From positions 1-43,491 of the IMG/VR virus record IMGVR_UViG_3300042888_000094: a stretch of 43,491 bases of DNA, one strand, 5' to 3'. Position 1 is the stretch's first letter. Each line of letters starts with the position of its first letter. A program made the position numbers and the translations under genes. The notes below the pieces were generated by a model. It did no database searches. It saw only the letters and a program-made list of their open reading frames with translations, and was not told the DNA's origin. Shown piece by piece: positions 16,765 to 23,945 of this stretch. The DNA is from a virus.

Positions 16765-18264
16765 TTAGTTCAGCGTCTTTTGGCTGAGGTCGATGACGAT
16801 GAACTCTGCTGGGTACTGAAGTGCTACACCAACTTGGATGTGTACTTCACCATTTGCGATCTGCTGTGCGCTGTTGTTCTCTGCATCGCACTTGACAAAG
16901 AATGCCTGTGCTGGAGTTGCGCCACGAAGACCACCCTGGTTGCGATATTCGTTGAGGAACACGTTGAGGCTTGTGCGTAGTTGTGCCCACAAGCGTTCGT
17001 CGTTGTTTTCGAAGATTGCAAACTCAGTAAGATTCTTGAGGTTCTTACGGATGTAGATAAGTGAACGGCGCATGTTGACGTACTTGTTTGCTGTGCCGTC
17101 TTGCTTTAATGTACGAGCACCCATAACAGAAAGACCAGCGCCAGGAATCTGACGGATTGGGTTTACTGGAGATGTGCTTGCGTTCATATCGTCTAGGTCT
17201 TTTGAAGAGAAAGAACGCTCCATAGCAACGATTCCTTGAATTGCTGAACCGATACCTGCTGGAGCCTTGAACACTCCACGGCTTGCATCAGTTGAGAGGT
17301 AGAGACCTACAACAGAACCTGCTGGACCGATCTTGCGAAGGGCGCCATTTCCACGTCCTAGTGGGTCAGCAATGTACACGTGTGGGTAGTAGACAGCAGC
17401 ATTGCTTGTGTCTGTCAAAGAACCAGCAAATGCAATTGCATTTGTAACTGTTTGATCTGCTTCTGTGTCAATAACAACAAATCCATTGTTACTTTCTGAC
17501 CATGATGTTGCTGCATCAATGATGTCACCATCATTTGTCATGCCTGGTACTCCTGGAAGGAAGAATACAACTGGACGATCAAGAGGAGCAAAATCTTCAA
17601 ATACTGCAGATCCTGTTCCCTTGTAGTCTGTGTAGTCATCGGCTACTGGAGTAGTCCCATTTGTTCCACCTGTCAAAGGATAGGTAGTTGATTCAGGAAC
17701 ACCAGCACCACTATCGCTAACTTCAATGTTTGGTGAAACGAGGTTGATGACTGTTTCTGCAAAGTCTGTAGATGTTGGGTCATTAAATACCACGTTCTCA
17801 TAACGCTCAAGAAGGATATCGTCATCGATGTCACCTGCAACACCTGACTCTTTGAAAAGAGTTATTGTGTATGTTGACGCAACTGATCCAGCAGTAACAA
17901 CAATACGAAGTTTAGTACCATCTGCTCCTGCGTTCTTAGAGGTGATAGTAGCAACAACAGCAGATCCTGATGTAAGGAGGTCTACTGATGCAGAGGTTGC
18001 ATCATCAGCAAGAAGGCGCTTTACATAAAGTTCACGTCCTCCATTTGAAAAGAATGCGCCAACCTGGAAAGTGGCTGGGTATGAGGCGTTATAGCCTCCA
18101 AAGTTCTTAGTAAATTCATACCAAGATGAAACAAGCGTTACGGCTTCTGGTCCTTGTGCAAGAGGTGCAACAACAGCGCCAGCAGCATTAGCAGTAACAC
18201 CACCTGATAGTGGTGCGGGTAGTAGGCGTTCACTGATGTAAACACCTGGGCGGCTATATGCCAT
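16765..18264 (-). CDS. Tail sheath protein
   Basis: A 499-residue contractile sheath subunit, which identifies the virion as a myovirus type. The N-terminus (SRPGVYISERLLPAPLSGGV) is the family's PGVYI-E start. Residues 20-90 include the APLAQGPEAVTLVSSWYEF element and FFSNGGRELYVKRL. The C-terminal domain contains RSLIYIRKNLKNLTEFAIFE and WAQLRTSLNVFLNEYRNQGG, typical of the part that stays next to the tube. The length is within the normal range. AGGAGA precedes ATG. Confidence 0.95.
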   Translation of the reverse strand: MAYSRPGVYISERLLPAPLSGGVTANAAGAVVAPLAQGPEAVTLVSSWYEFTKNFGGYNASYPATFQVGAFFSNGGRELYVKRLLADDATSASVDLLTSGSAVVATITSKNAGADGTKLRIVVTAGSVASTYTITLFKESGVAGDIDDDILLERYENVVFNDPTSTDFAETVINLVSPNIEVSDSGAGVPESTTYPLTGGTNGTTPVADDYTDYKGTGSAVFEDFAPLDRPVVFFLPGVPGMTNDGDIIDAATSWSESNNGFVVIDTEADQTVTNAIAFAGSLTDTSNAAVYYPHVYIADPLGRGNGALRKIGPAGSVVGLYLSTDASRGVFKAPAGIGSAIQGIVAMERSFSSKDLDDMNASTSPVNPIRQIPGAGLSVMGARTLKQDGTANKYVNMRRSLIYIRKNLKNLTEFAIFENNDERLWAQLRTSLNVFLNEYRNQGGLRGATPAQAFFVKCDAENNSAQQIANGEVHIQVGVALQYPAEFIVIDLSQKTLN

Positions 18265-18298
18265 TTCTTCTCCTAACTAGTTGGGTAAGGGTTCCGTA

Positions 18299-18976
18299 TT
18301 ATTCGGGTATAGTGAACTCGATAGGAGTAAACTGATTACGACCAGTAATTTGGCTACCGCCGTCAGTTGGACCTGTGACCTGAAGTTCTTGCACCTTGTA
18401 GAGTTTATTGAAGGTTGATGGAGCGATCTCGCTAGAGATACGAACCGTGATTGCGTTTACAAATAAACGCTTTCCTTGTTCTGTGATATCTCGTTTAGAA
18501 ACATCAAGAACATCCAAGCGTCGATGAGTTCCACTTACAGTGTTTGGACCTGCAAGAAGTACAGCAAAACGCATTGGAATCTTTGTGTATAACAACTGCG
18601 CCAAGATCTGACGATCATGACGGGGTTGACGTGCATAGGTTGTAATTTGATAATCGATATTTATTGGGACAGGAAAATCCATGTCTTTGTCATGAAGATC
18701 AGTATCCCAAGCAGTGTCTACGCCAATAGTGTCAGGGTCTGCATAGTAGGCAGGATTTACTTTGCCACGATGAGCACGAGCAAAATCTTCTGCTATATCG
18801 ATCATATCAATAGTGATATATGGGTAGGTCTGGTCACGAAGTTCTTGGTCAGGTTGCCCAAAATAAACTTGGACTTTACGTTGAGGCCCTTCGTCAGTAA
18901 CAGACTTCTGATCAGTAACACTCATGTCCTTTAATAGATTACGAAGTGCTTCATCTTCATCAAATAAAAAACTCAT
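18299..18976 (-). CDS. Tail terminator / sheath-completion-like protein
   Basis: A 225-residue protein upstream of the sheath gene, where neck and tail-completion genes lie. The N-terminal part (DEALRNLLKDMSVTD, QRKVQVYFGQPDQELRDQTY) and the middle (VPINIDYQITTYARQPRHDR) resemble tail terminators that cap the tube and sheath. The assignment rests on position and general pattern. Its ATG overlaps the stop of the preceding neck gene (ATGA), and the SD (GAGGA) lies inside that gene. Confidence 0.55.
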   Translation of the reverse strand: MSFLFDEDEALRNLLKDMSVTDQKSVTDEGPQRKVQVYFGQPDQELRDQTYPYITIDMIDIAEDFARAHRGKVNPAYYADPDTIGVDTAWDTDLHDKDMDFPVPINIDYQITTYARQPRHDRQILAQLLYTKIPMRFAVLLAGPNTVSGTHRRLDVLDVSKRDITEQGKRLFVNAITVRISSEIAPSTFNKLYKVQELQVTGPTDGGSQITGRNQFTPIEFTIPE

Positions 18977-19290
18977 AGGGAGTCCTCGATATGCTTGAAG
19001 AGGCGGTTAACAAGAAAGTTCTCTGGTTCAGCAGTCCTGTTTGCTGTGCGACGAATTGCAGCATTAGGTTGCTGACTTGGAGTTCCATACTCGTGGTTCA
19101 TTGCCTCTGAATGGTGTGCCTTCTGCACATGAGCATCGAAAGACCCATCTTTGTGTGTCACAGTCATACCGCGAGCAATGTGCTCAGGCCAGTTGCTGTT
19201 GTGTGCTTCTGCACGAAGATGCGCTCCAACAAAGTGAGCGGTCTCGTTGCTTGCCTTGTTAATGGCAGAGAGTAGGTGTTGTTGCTTCAC
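18973..19290 (-). CDS. Neck / head-tail joining-like protein (HK97 gp10-like)
   Basis: A 105-residue His-rich protein (VGAHLRAEAHNSNWPEHIAR, then HVQKAHHSEAMNHEYGTPS) with a C-terminal segment AAIRRTANRTAEPENFLVNR. The 'NHEYGTP...PNAAIRRTANR' motif resembles the HK97 gp10-like neck proteins, where an E-G-T-x-P-x-P-F element is typical. It begins at GTG overlapping the previous stop (GTGA). Position before the tail terminator and sheath supports a neck role. The abundance of His residues is notable but does not form a recognised metal site. Confidence 0.6.
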   Translation of the reverse strand: MKQQHLLSAINKASNETAHFVGAHLRAEAHNSNWPEHIARGMTVTHKDGSFDAHVQKAHHSEAMNHEYGTPSQQPNAAIRRTANRTAEPENFLVNRLFKHIEDSL

Positions 19291-19475
19291 TTCTTTTTCC
19301 TGGCTTTCGCAACGGTTTTGCCAGCAACTTTTCCACCGACATAGCCTGCGATAAGACCAGTAATAATTGGTTGTTTGTCCTTGGGGCGGTAGCCGAAAGC
19401 GCCACGCATAAACTCTTCGACTTCATCTTTGCCGTTCAATTCAGCGGCACGCTCATACCAAGGCTTCCAAGCCAT
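19287..19475 (-). CDS. Small basic protein with Gly-rich hydrophobic segment
   Basis: A 62-residue protein, first gene after the second terminator. The N-terminal half is amphipathic (WKPWYERAAELNGKDEVEEF). The C-terminal half has a Gly-rich hydrophobic segment (IITGLIAGYVGGKVAGKTVA) and ends in a Lys/Arg tail (KARKKK). The Gly-xxx-Gly spacing could let helices pack in or on a membrane. AAGGGG six bases upstream of ATG supports the start. The function is unknown; its place at the head of the neck/tail operon suggests a virion or assembly role. Confidence 0.65.
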   Translation of the reverse strand: MAWKPWYERAAELNGKDEVEEFMRGAFGYRPKDKQPIITGLIAGYVGGKVAGKTVAKARKKK

Positions 19476-19511
19476 AATAAACCCCTTTATCGCAAGTAGT
19501 GGGAACTACAC

Positions 19512-19530
19512 AGAACACGCATGTGTTTCT
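19512..19530. repeat. Imperfect palindrome after the terminator
   Basis: The plus strand reads AGAACACGCATGTGTTTCT, an inverted repeat of AGAA-CAC against GTG-TTTCT with one unpaired base. It lies between the terminator and the start of the 62-residue gene, where a promoter or operator for the neck/tail operon would be expected. No convincing -35/-10 pair was found. Confidence 0.35.
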
Positions 19531-19549
19531 GATACTGCAATGATAAATG

Positions 19550-19571
19550 AAAAAACCACCCGTAGGTGGCT
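19550..19571 (-). terminator. Intrinsic terminator with UACG loop
   Basis: On the minus strand a 7-bp stem (AGCCACC / GGTGGTT, one G-U pair) closes a TACG loop and runs directly into six Ts. The C(UACG)G closing pattern belongs to the extra-stable UNCG tetraloop class. It lies seven bases after the stop of the 83-residue Lys-rich gene, so it should end the transcript that carries the micro-gene chain. Confidence 0.8.
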
Positions 19572-19577
19572 TAGTCA

Positions 19578-19829
19578 TTACTTCTTTTTTGCTTTGGCTT
19601 CTCGTTTATCTTCAGCCTTCTCGCCCTTCTTGCCTTCCTTGGCTTCGTGGGCTTTCTCTTTGGCTTTGATCTTCTTTACATTGGCGACGTCCATCTTGCG
19701 ATCGTCTTCCTGAGACTTAGGCTTGCGGTGCTTCTTGTCCATCTTCTCAAACATCGCCTTCTGCTCTTTGTCTAGACCTTTGGTGGTCTTGGCATCCTGC
19801 TTGGCGTCGTTGGTCTTGTTGTACTTCAT
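19578..19829 (-). CDS. Lys/Glu-rich highly charged protein
   Basis: An 83-residue protein that is more than half Lys, Glu, Asp and Arg, with no hydrophobic core (for example KAHEAKEGKKGEKAEDKREA). It looks intrinsically disordered or a single long charged helix. The ATG overlaps the stop of the preceding gene (TAATG), and a terminator follows the stop. It is the last of five consecutive tiny charged genes. Nucleic-acid binding or packaging of DNA in the head is a plausible guess for such a basic protein; nothing proves it. Confidence 0.6.
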   Translation of the reverse strand: MKYNKTNDAKQDAKTTKGLDKEQKAMFEKMDKKHRKPKSQEDDRKMDVANVKKIKAKEKAHEAKEGKKGEKAEDKREAKAKKK

Positions 19830-19972
19830 TACATGCCCTTTTTCTTGTTCATAGTCATCTTTGGTGCCTGACCTCTTTTGAGGGCTTTGAAGTCAGCGCC
19901 AGTGATCTTGTCTGTTGGCTTTGCAGCCCCAGCGATCTTCTTCTGCTTAGGAGTAAGAGTCTTCTTTATCAC
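19829..19972 (-). CDS. 47-residue basic protein
   Basis: A GTG-started gene overlapping the TGA of the upstream gene (GTGA) and ending in TAATG with the next one. The product begins IKKTLTPKQKKIAGAAKPTD and contains KITGADFKALKRGQ, a short pattern I have seen in small phage proteins of unknown role located near head or neck genes. It is basic, with a central short helix. The overlaps on both sides and the conserved-looking motif argue that it is translated. Confidence 0.6.
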   Translation of the reverse strand: MIKKTLTPKQKKIAGAAKPTDKITGADFKALKRGQAPKMTMNKKKGM

Positions 19973-20094
19973 TTCTTGTCCTTCTTCTTCTTAGTTGGTT
20001 TACTTGTAGCCTTTGCAAATTTCTTATTAGCAGAGGCAAGAGTCTTCATGCCGTGCTTGTCTTTAGGCTTCATGCAGCCACAGGTGGCACACAT
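19969..20094 (-). CDS. 41-residue Cys-rich basic micropeptide
   Basis: The product starts MCATCGCMKPKDKHGMKTLA. Three cysteines in a CxxCxC arrangement plus His14 could bind a metal ion. The rest is Lys/Thr-rich (SKPTKKKKDKK). Its ATG overlaps the stop of the DUF6496-like gene (TAATG), and its stop overlaps the next GTG. The chance of such precise head-to-tail overlaps in five successive frames is low, which supports it being a gene. Confidence 0.55.
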   Translation of the reverse strand: MCATCGCMKPKDKHGMKTLASANKKFAKATSKPTKKKKDKK

Positions 20095-20249
20095 TACTTC
20101 TTCTTCTTTTTCATGCCTGCCTCAGACATCGCAATAGCAACAGCCTGTGACTTCTTTTTAACTATTGGACCTTTTTTAGATCCGCTATGAAGTTTGCCTT
20201 CTTTGTACTCCTTCATAACTTTTTCTACTTTACCTTTTTTTGCTGGCAT
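20094..20249 (-). CDS. DUF6496-like small basic protein
   Basis: A 51-residue protein with the pattern KVMKEYKEGKLHSGSKKG followed by SQAVAIAMSEAG and a Lys tail. This matches what I recall of the DUF6496 family (K-V-M-x-E-[FY]-K-x-G-x-LHSGS ... QAIAIALSEA), short proteins common in phages and some bacteria with no known function. The ATG overlaps the stop of the acidic 40-residue gene (TAATG). Family recognition is the firmest among the micro-genes here. Confidence 0.75.
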   Translation of the reverse strand: MPAKKGKVEKVMKEYKEGKLHSGSKKGPIVKKKSQAVAIAMSEAGMKKKKK

Positions 20250-20371
20250 TAACTATCCTCCCAGTCGGCATCTTCCTCGTCTAGGGCGTGCTTGTCGTAG
20301 TCGAGGTCATCTAATTCTACAGCCTCCTCTTCAAAGAGGTCTGGGTCTAATTCTGTCTCAAAATCTTCCAT
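20249..20371 (-). CDS. 40-residue acidic micropeptide
   Basis: A short gene with AGGA eight bases before ATG. The product is extremely acidic (for example DPDLFEEEAVELDDLDYDKH, ending DADWEDS): about half of its residues are Asp or Glu. It is followed at once by four basic proteins. The contrast suggests a neutralising partner or DNA-mimic-like role, but this is only an inference. It starts ten bases after the stop of the neck-like gene. Confidence 0.55.
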   Translation of the reverse strand: MEDFETELDPDLFEEEAVELDDLDYDKHALDEEDADWEDS

Positions 20372-20380
20372 AGTAATTTC

Positions 20381-20914
20381 CTAGTTTGTAAGGTCCTGAA
20401 ATTGTGGATCATTAACAAGTTCTTCAGCATTAACCTGGTTGCAGTCGATAGTAACAACTGAGTAGCGTTCTTTATAAAGACCACGAGGAATAACACGGGT
20501 AGGAACGAACACGGCGTCGTGGAATACGACACGGTCTTTGATGTGTATTGTTGGGTCTGTGATCATTGCTGGCAGAAGTCTATTGATATCTGTTACAGCA
20601 ATTACTAGGCGCAATGTATCTGTGGTGTAGTAACCACGCTCATTCATTATGTTAGTACCACGAAGTTGTTGCGCCATAATAACTGGCAGTTTAAAGGGTT
20701 CATTCCAGCGACGACCCTTGCCATCTTCCTGGTTAGACACGTCGTAAATCGGATCTACCCAGTTACCGTAGTCTGCAGCAAGGGCGGCATCATCCCAGAT
20801 CCACCAGTTGACCTCTGTACCTACAGGGTCACGGAGTTCGTCAACGATGCCTTCATCCATTGACATAGTCTCGTAGTCGATCTTGAAGCGACCCTGTACC
20901 TTATTACCACGCAT
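20381..20914 (-). CDS. Neck / head-closure-like structural protein
   Basis: A 177-residue protein with a beta-barrel impression: FKLPVIMAQQLRGT, a strand with YYTTDTLRLVIAVTD, then DRVVFHDAVFVPTRVIPRGL and YSVVTIDCNQVN. The sequence is consistent with a head-completion or stopper protein of a myovirus. It falls after the fibre block and before the neck/tail genes. An alternative is a virion protein of the collar. No enzymatic motif is seen. The SD is a weak GGGGAT ten bases upstream. Confidence 0.5.
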   Translation of the reverse strand: MRGNKVQGRFKIDYETMSMDEGIVDELRDPVGTEVNWWIWDDAALAADYGNWVDPIYDVSNQEDGKGRRWNEPFKLPVIMAQQLRGTNIMNERGYYTTDTLRLVIAVTDINRLLPAMITDPTIHIKDRVVFHDAVFVPTRVIPRGLYKERYSVVTIDCNQVNAEELVNDPQFQDLTN

Positions 20915-20963
20915 GGTATGGATTATCCCCTATCGTTACTGAGAAAAAAGTATTAAGGGGCGA

Positions 20964-21239
20964 TTACTCGGAGAGAGGTGCCTCTGCAGCGATACGTGCT
21001 TCCATCATTGCAGTGTTCTCTTGAGATATACCGATCTCATATAGGTAGTCAAGAGTTGGTGGAGTAAACACTCCATCTGCGTAGGTTGAAAACATTGTAG
21101 GAGCGGTTTCCCCTACCCATACAGCATCGTCGTAACCGTGCTCTTGCGCTACAGCGTCAGCAAGTTCTTCATCTTGCGTTGCAAATACAGCAACATTTTT
21201 TACTACGCCGTCTTTAATAAAAGCATAATGTTGTTCCAT
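20964..21239 (-). CDS. Small fibre-partner protein following a glycine-rich adhesin
   Basis: A 91-residue protein with AAGGAG upstream. It starts HYAFIKDGVVKNVAVFATQD. That opening has the same 'A-F-hydrophobic-D-x-x-x-V-x-x-V' pattern as three larger small proteins in this block, and it also resembles phage tail-fibre assembly (Tfa-like) and related 'YAFI-dg' proteins. The middle carries a 'GVFTPP' element like the 'AFIPPK/VFIPPQ' element of those proteins. It lies directly after the 323-residue glycine-rich gene (11-base gap). Chaperone or cap for that adhesin is the inferred role. Confidence 0.55.
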   Translation of the reverse strand: MEQHYAFIKDGVVKNVAVFATQDEELADAVAQEHGYDDAVWVGETAPTMFSTYADGVFTPPTLDYLYEIGISQENTAMMEARIAAEAPLSE

Positions 21240-21250
21240 AAAATCTCTCC

Positions 21251-22222
21251 TTATGTCCAGTAGGTAACTCGTGCATAGCCTGACCCACCTGCACCACCTG
21301 AGAAACCGCTGCCACCAGAGTAGCCACCACCACCACCGCCACCGCCAGTATTTGTAGTTCCTGCTTCTCCAACAGCACCTGACGCGCCATCGCCTCCTCC
21401 TGATGCGCCAGAACCTACAGCGCCAGTTCCACCTGTACCAGAGTAGCCACCACCACCACCGCCTCCATACCCATTTATTCCAGCACCACCATTACCAGAG
21501 AAATATGCACTGTCCATACACCTTCCTCCAGCACCTCCTTGAGAACCTTTTCCTCCCTTTCGGCCTGCGGTTGATCCTGATATTTGCGGGTTTTGTGCTG
21601 TATCAAGAGGTGTTTGTCCTGCTCCACCGCCTCCAGCACCAGCCGCTGAGCCACCACCGCCACCGCCTGAGCCACCGTTATTTCCAGCAGTTAAATAAGT
21701 TCCACCTCCACCGCCACCGTAAGCGATTGCTAGTGATCCAAAACTTGTGTTTCCACCATTACCGCCATTTGAAGAGTTACCACCGCCGCCAGCAGCAGCG
21801 ACAGTCACCGTGTAAGTTGTACCAGCAGTTACAGCAATAGTCTTCCAAAGAACTCCGCCACCGCCGCCACCGCTACCTGATGAGCCTCCAGCAGAGGGAC
21901 CTGCAGCACCGCCGCCGCCGCCGCCTCCACCACCGACAAGGAATACCTCCACAGTTGTGCAGTTAGAAGGAACGGCAAAGGTAGTAGTACCAGTAATTTC
22001 AACTACTTTTTGTGCCTTACCTGTTGCATAAGTTTGGACAGAGGTATTGATGGCGCTAATTGTAGGGACAGCCGCAGCAACAGCAGTTGCATTTTGCGAT
22101 GCCGTTGGAACAGCAGCAGCAACAGCAGTTGCGTTTTGCGATGCCGTTGGTACTACTGCAGCAACGGCCGCAGCGACATCAGAGTTTTGTGGTCCTACTC
22201 CAGGAGTTCTTGATATAGACAT
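21251..22222 (-). CDS. Glycine-rich adhesin
   Basis: A 323-residue protein. The N-terminus has two exact tandem copies of a 15-residue unit ending TASQNATAVAAAVP (about residues 15-50), probably helical. A short beta motif (TTFAVPSNCTTVEVFLVGGG) then leads into about 220 residues of polyglycine-rich sequence such as GGYSGTGGTGAVGSGASGGG, ending in GGSGYARVTYWT. It belongs to the phage glycine-rich domain type, comparable in principle to the polyglycine sandwich of T-even gp38 adhesins that contact host receptors. The start overlaps the preceding small tail gene (TAATG). Confidence 0.75.
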   Translation of the reverse strand: MSISRTPGVGPQNSDVAAAVAAVVPTASQNATAVAAAVPTASQNATAVAAAVPTISAINTSVQTYATGKAQKVVEITGTTTFAVPSNCTTVEVFLVGGGGGGGGGAAGPSAGGSSGSGGGGGGVLWKTIAVTAGTTYTVTVAAAGGGGNSSNGGNGGNTSFGSLAIAYGGGGGGTYLTAGNNGGSGGGGGGSAAGAGGGGAGQTPLDTAQNPQISGSTAGRKGGKGSQGGAGGRCMDSAYFSGNGGAGINGYGGGGGGGYSGTGGTGAVGSGASGGGDGASGAVGEAGTTNTGGGGGGGGYSGGSGFSGGAGGSGYARVTYWT

Positions 22223-22569
22223 TAAGAGATCTCACTTCCAAAAGCCTGAAAAGTTAATGAGCCAGATGTTCCACTTCCACAGACAATGAAGTCAACAGTT
22301 CCAGAGGTACTAGACAAAGTGATTCCCAAAGTAAATGAAGTTGTTGAGTTAGCAGGGCATGCAACAGAATGAGCAATTGCATTTGAAGTTCCTGCAGATC
22401 CCCCACCTTTTACTACGTATAGGAACGCATTCGCAGCCGCACCTGTGGTGTTGGCGATGTTGATCGTTGATACGATAGTCGATGTTGAGGTATTTGGTAC
22501 TTGGTAGAGAGTAGTACTAGTTGAAGTAGTAGGTACTCCTTGACCAAGAATCTTATATGTGGTTGCCAT
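22222..22569 (-). CDS. Small beta-rich tail-accessory protein
   Basis: A 115-residue protein with Ser/Thr-rich beta pattern (STIVSTINIANTTGAAANAF and TSFTLGITLSSTSGTVDFIV). Its pattern, including a strand-turn with 'INIANTTGAAA', parallels the 119-residue protein at 31029-31388, which has 'LSIANINGTAAATVNVSIF'. Both probably are small jelly-roll-like decorations of the fibres. AAGGAG precedes ATG at good distance. No enzyme motif is seen. Confidence 0.65.
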   Translation of the reverse strand: MATTYKILGQGVPTTSTSTTLYQVPNTSTSTIVSTINIANTTGAAANAFLYVVKGGGSAGTSNAIAHSVACPANSTTSFTLGITLSSTSGTVDFIVCGSGTSGSLTFQAFGSEIS

Positions 22570-22582
22570 AAAACTCCTTAAG

Positions 22583-22600
22583 GATAATGTTTAAATTATC
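22583..22600. repeat. Short palindrome upstream of the 115-residue tail gene
   Basis: GATAAT and ATTATC arms separated by six bases lie 14 bases above the start codon and just upstream of the SD. The 62-base gap is one of the few non-coding spaces in the block. It may be an operator or a weak RNA hairpin; the stem is AT-rich and there is no T-run, so it is not a terminator. Confidence 0.3.
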
Positions 22601-22631
22601 GCTTGTTTGCAGGGTTTGTGTTGCCTAAAGA

Positions 22632-23945
22632 TTAGCCGATGTTGACCCATTGAACTACCCAAACTTTATGGCCCATAAACTCAATCAACTTAGTGGCTGA
22701 TTTGCTCTTAGAGGATAAGTCCAGATACCTCTGGTGATAGGGGTACTTACACAGGAAGAGTTTATTATGGCCAAGTGCAAATGGGACCAGAGTAGGAGAT
22801 TCTCCTAGGTACTTGACTAGGCCGTCTAGCACCCCTAGCCAGTGTGGATGCAGGATATCGTCAAGGATGACTACTCCACCATCTGCCACATACCTCTCCG
22901 CTAGTCTCAGATCATTAAGGGTGTGAACCTTGGTGTGCCCACCATCGATCGAGAAGTAACGAATAGAGCCTGCTGGGATTGTTTCCTCTAGTTCATCTTG
23001 GGTCTTGCTGGAAGTAGAATCGCCCTTAATAATTTGGATTCCTTCTCCAGCAAAGGCATCATACTTATCGATGTAGCCTTTGAATATACCTTGGCGTGCC
23101 TTGTTGGTTCCACTGAAATCTACATTGAGATCCTGATCTTCAAAGATATCGATACCGTAAGAAGGCTCCGCCTTGTCGAGCATAGCGCGTAGGAGTAAGA
23201 AGAAGCGTCCCATGTAGACTCCGAGTTCTGCAACTCCTCCTTCTTGATTCCATTCAACATCTTTTATCAACCGCAAAAATTCTGGAAGATCAGCAAGTAC
23301 CCAACCAGGAACAGATTTAAATCCTTCTGTTAAGTATTTGTCAAAAGGGTTGTTCTCTGCAGTTGACTCATAGGACATTCCTAGTCGGTCCATGTTTTCT
23401 TTGATAGCGTTACGATATAAGTCTGGAAGATTCTGCTTGAGTAAATTTTGAAAAATAGTTTGACTTTCATCTTGTCGTCCTACCCACCACGCAGCAACTG
23501 CCTTTTCAAAGGGAAGAACAAAGTCGCCAGCATAATCAACATCAACTGGAAGTGGGAAAAATATAGATGGAAGATTTTGAATACCTACTTCAGCAGCAGT
23601 GTAAGCCTCTTGCCATTTCTGGTTTCGTTCGTAATAACGAGCAAGTAAGAACCACGCCTCTGGACGTTTAGGGCTGTAAGCAATTGCCTTCTCCATTAAA
23701 TTGCGAACAGTATTCTCTCTTCCTTTCTGGTTCTCAAAACAATGTGCAGCCTTTAAAAGAGATGCATAGACATGCTCTCCATGAGTGTAGTAGCCGTACT
23801 CAGCGGTACGAAGATAGAAAGAGACAGCAGAGGCTGTCTGTCCAACACGCTCATACTCCACAGCAATTCTTAGGCTTAACCATGGATTAAATGGGTCATT
23901 TGATAATTTAACAATTAGATCATTTATCGACTCATACTGCACCAT
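22632..23945 (-). CDS. TPR protein fused to class I SAM methyltransferase
   Basis: A 437-residue protein taken from the ATG at 23945, which has AGGAGG nine bases upstream; an earlier in-frame ATG at 23963 has none. Residues about 1-190 look like tetratricopeptide repeats (PEAWFLLARYYERNQKWQEA, then YTAAEVGIQ). Residues about 230-420 form a Methyltransf_24-like domain: motif I ELGVYMGRF near 240, acidic YGIDIFED, RYFSIDGGHTKVHTLNDLRL, and GGVVILDDILHPHW near 365. Such TPR-methyltransferase fusions often act on sugars. It overlaps the GH130-like gene by 14 bases, so the two are co-expressed inside the fibre block. Confidence 0.8.
   Translation of the reverse strand: MVQYESINDLIVKLSNDPFNPWLSLRIAVEYERVGQTASAVSFYLRTAEYGYYTHGEHVYASLLKAAHCFENQKGRENTVRNLMEKAIAYSPKRPEAWFLLARYYERNQKWQEAYTAAEVGIQNLPSIFFPLPVDVDYAGDFVLPFEKAVAAWWVGRQDESQTIFQNLLKQNLPDLYRNAIKENMDRLGMSYESTAENNPFDKYLTEGFKSVPGWVLADLPEFLRLIKDVEWNQEGGVAELGVYMGRFFLLLRAMLDKAEPSYGIDIFEDQDLNVDFSGTNKARQGIFKGYIDKYDAFAGEGIQIIKGDSTSSKTQDELEETIPAGSIRYFSIDGGHTKVHTLNDLRLAERYVADGGVVILDDILHPHWLGVLDGLVKYLGESPTLVPFALGHNKLFLCKYPYHQRYLDLSSKSKSATKLIEFMGHKVWVVQWVNIG

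Noticed and set aside
22583-22600. GATAAT/ATTATC palindrome as a terminator of the methyltransferase gene
   Set aside because: The stem is short and AT-rich and no T-run follows; it is listed only as a palindrome.
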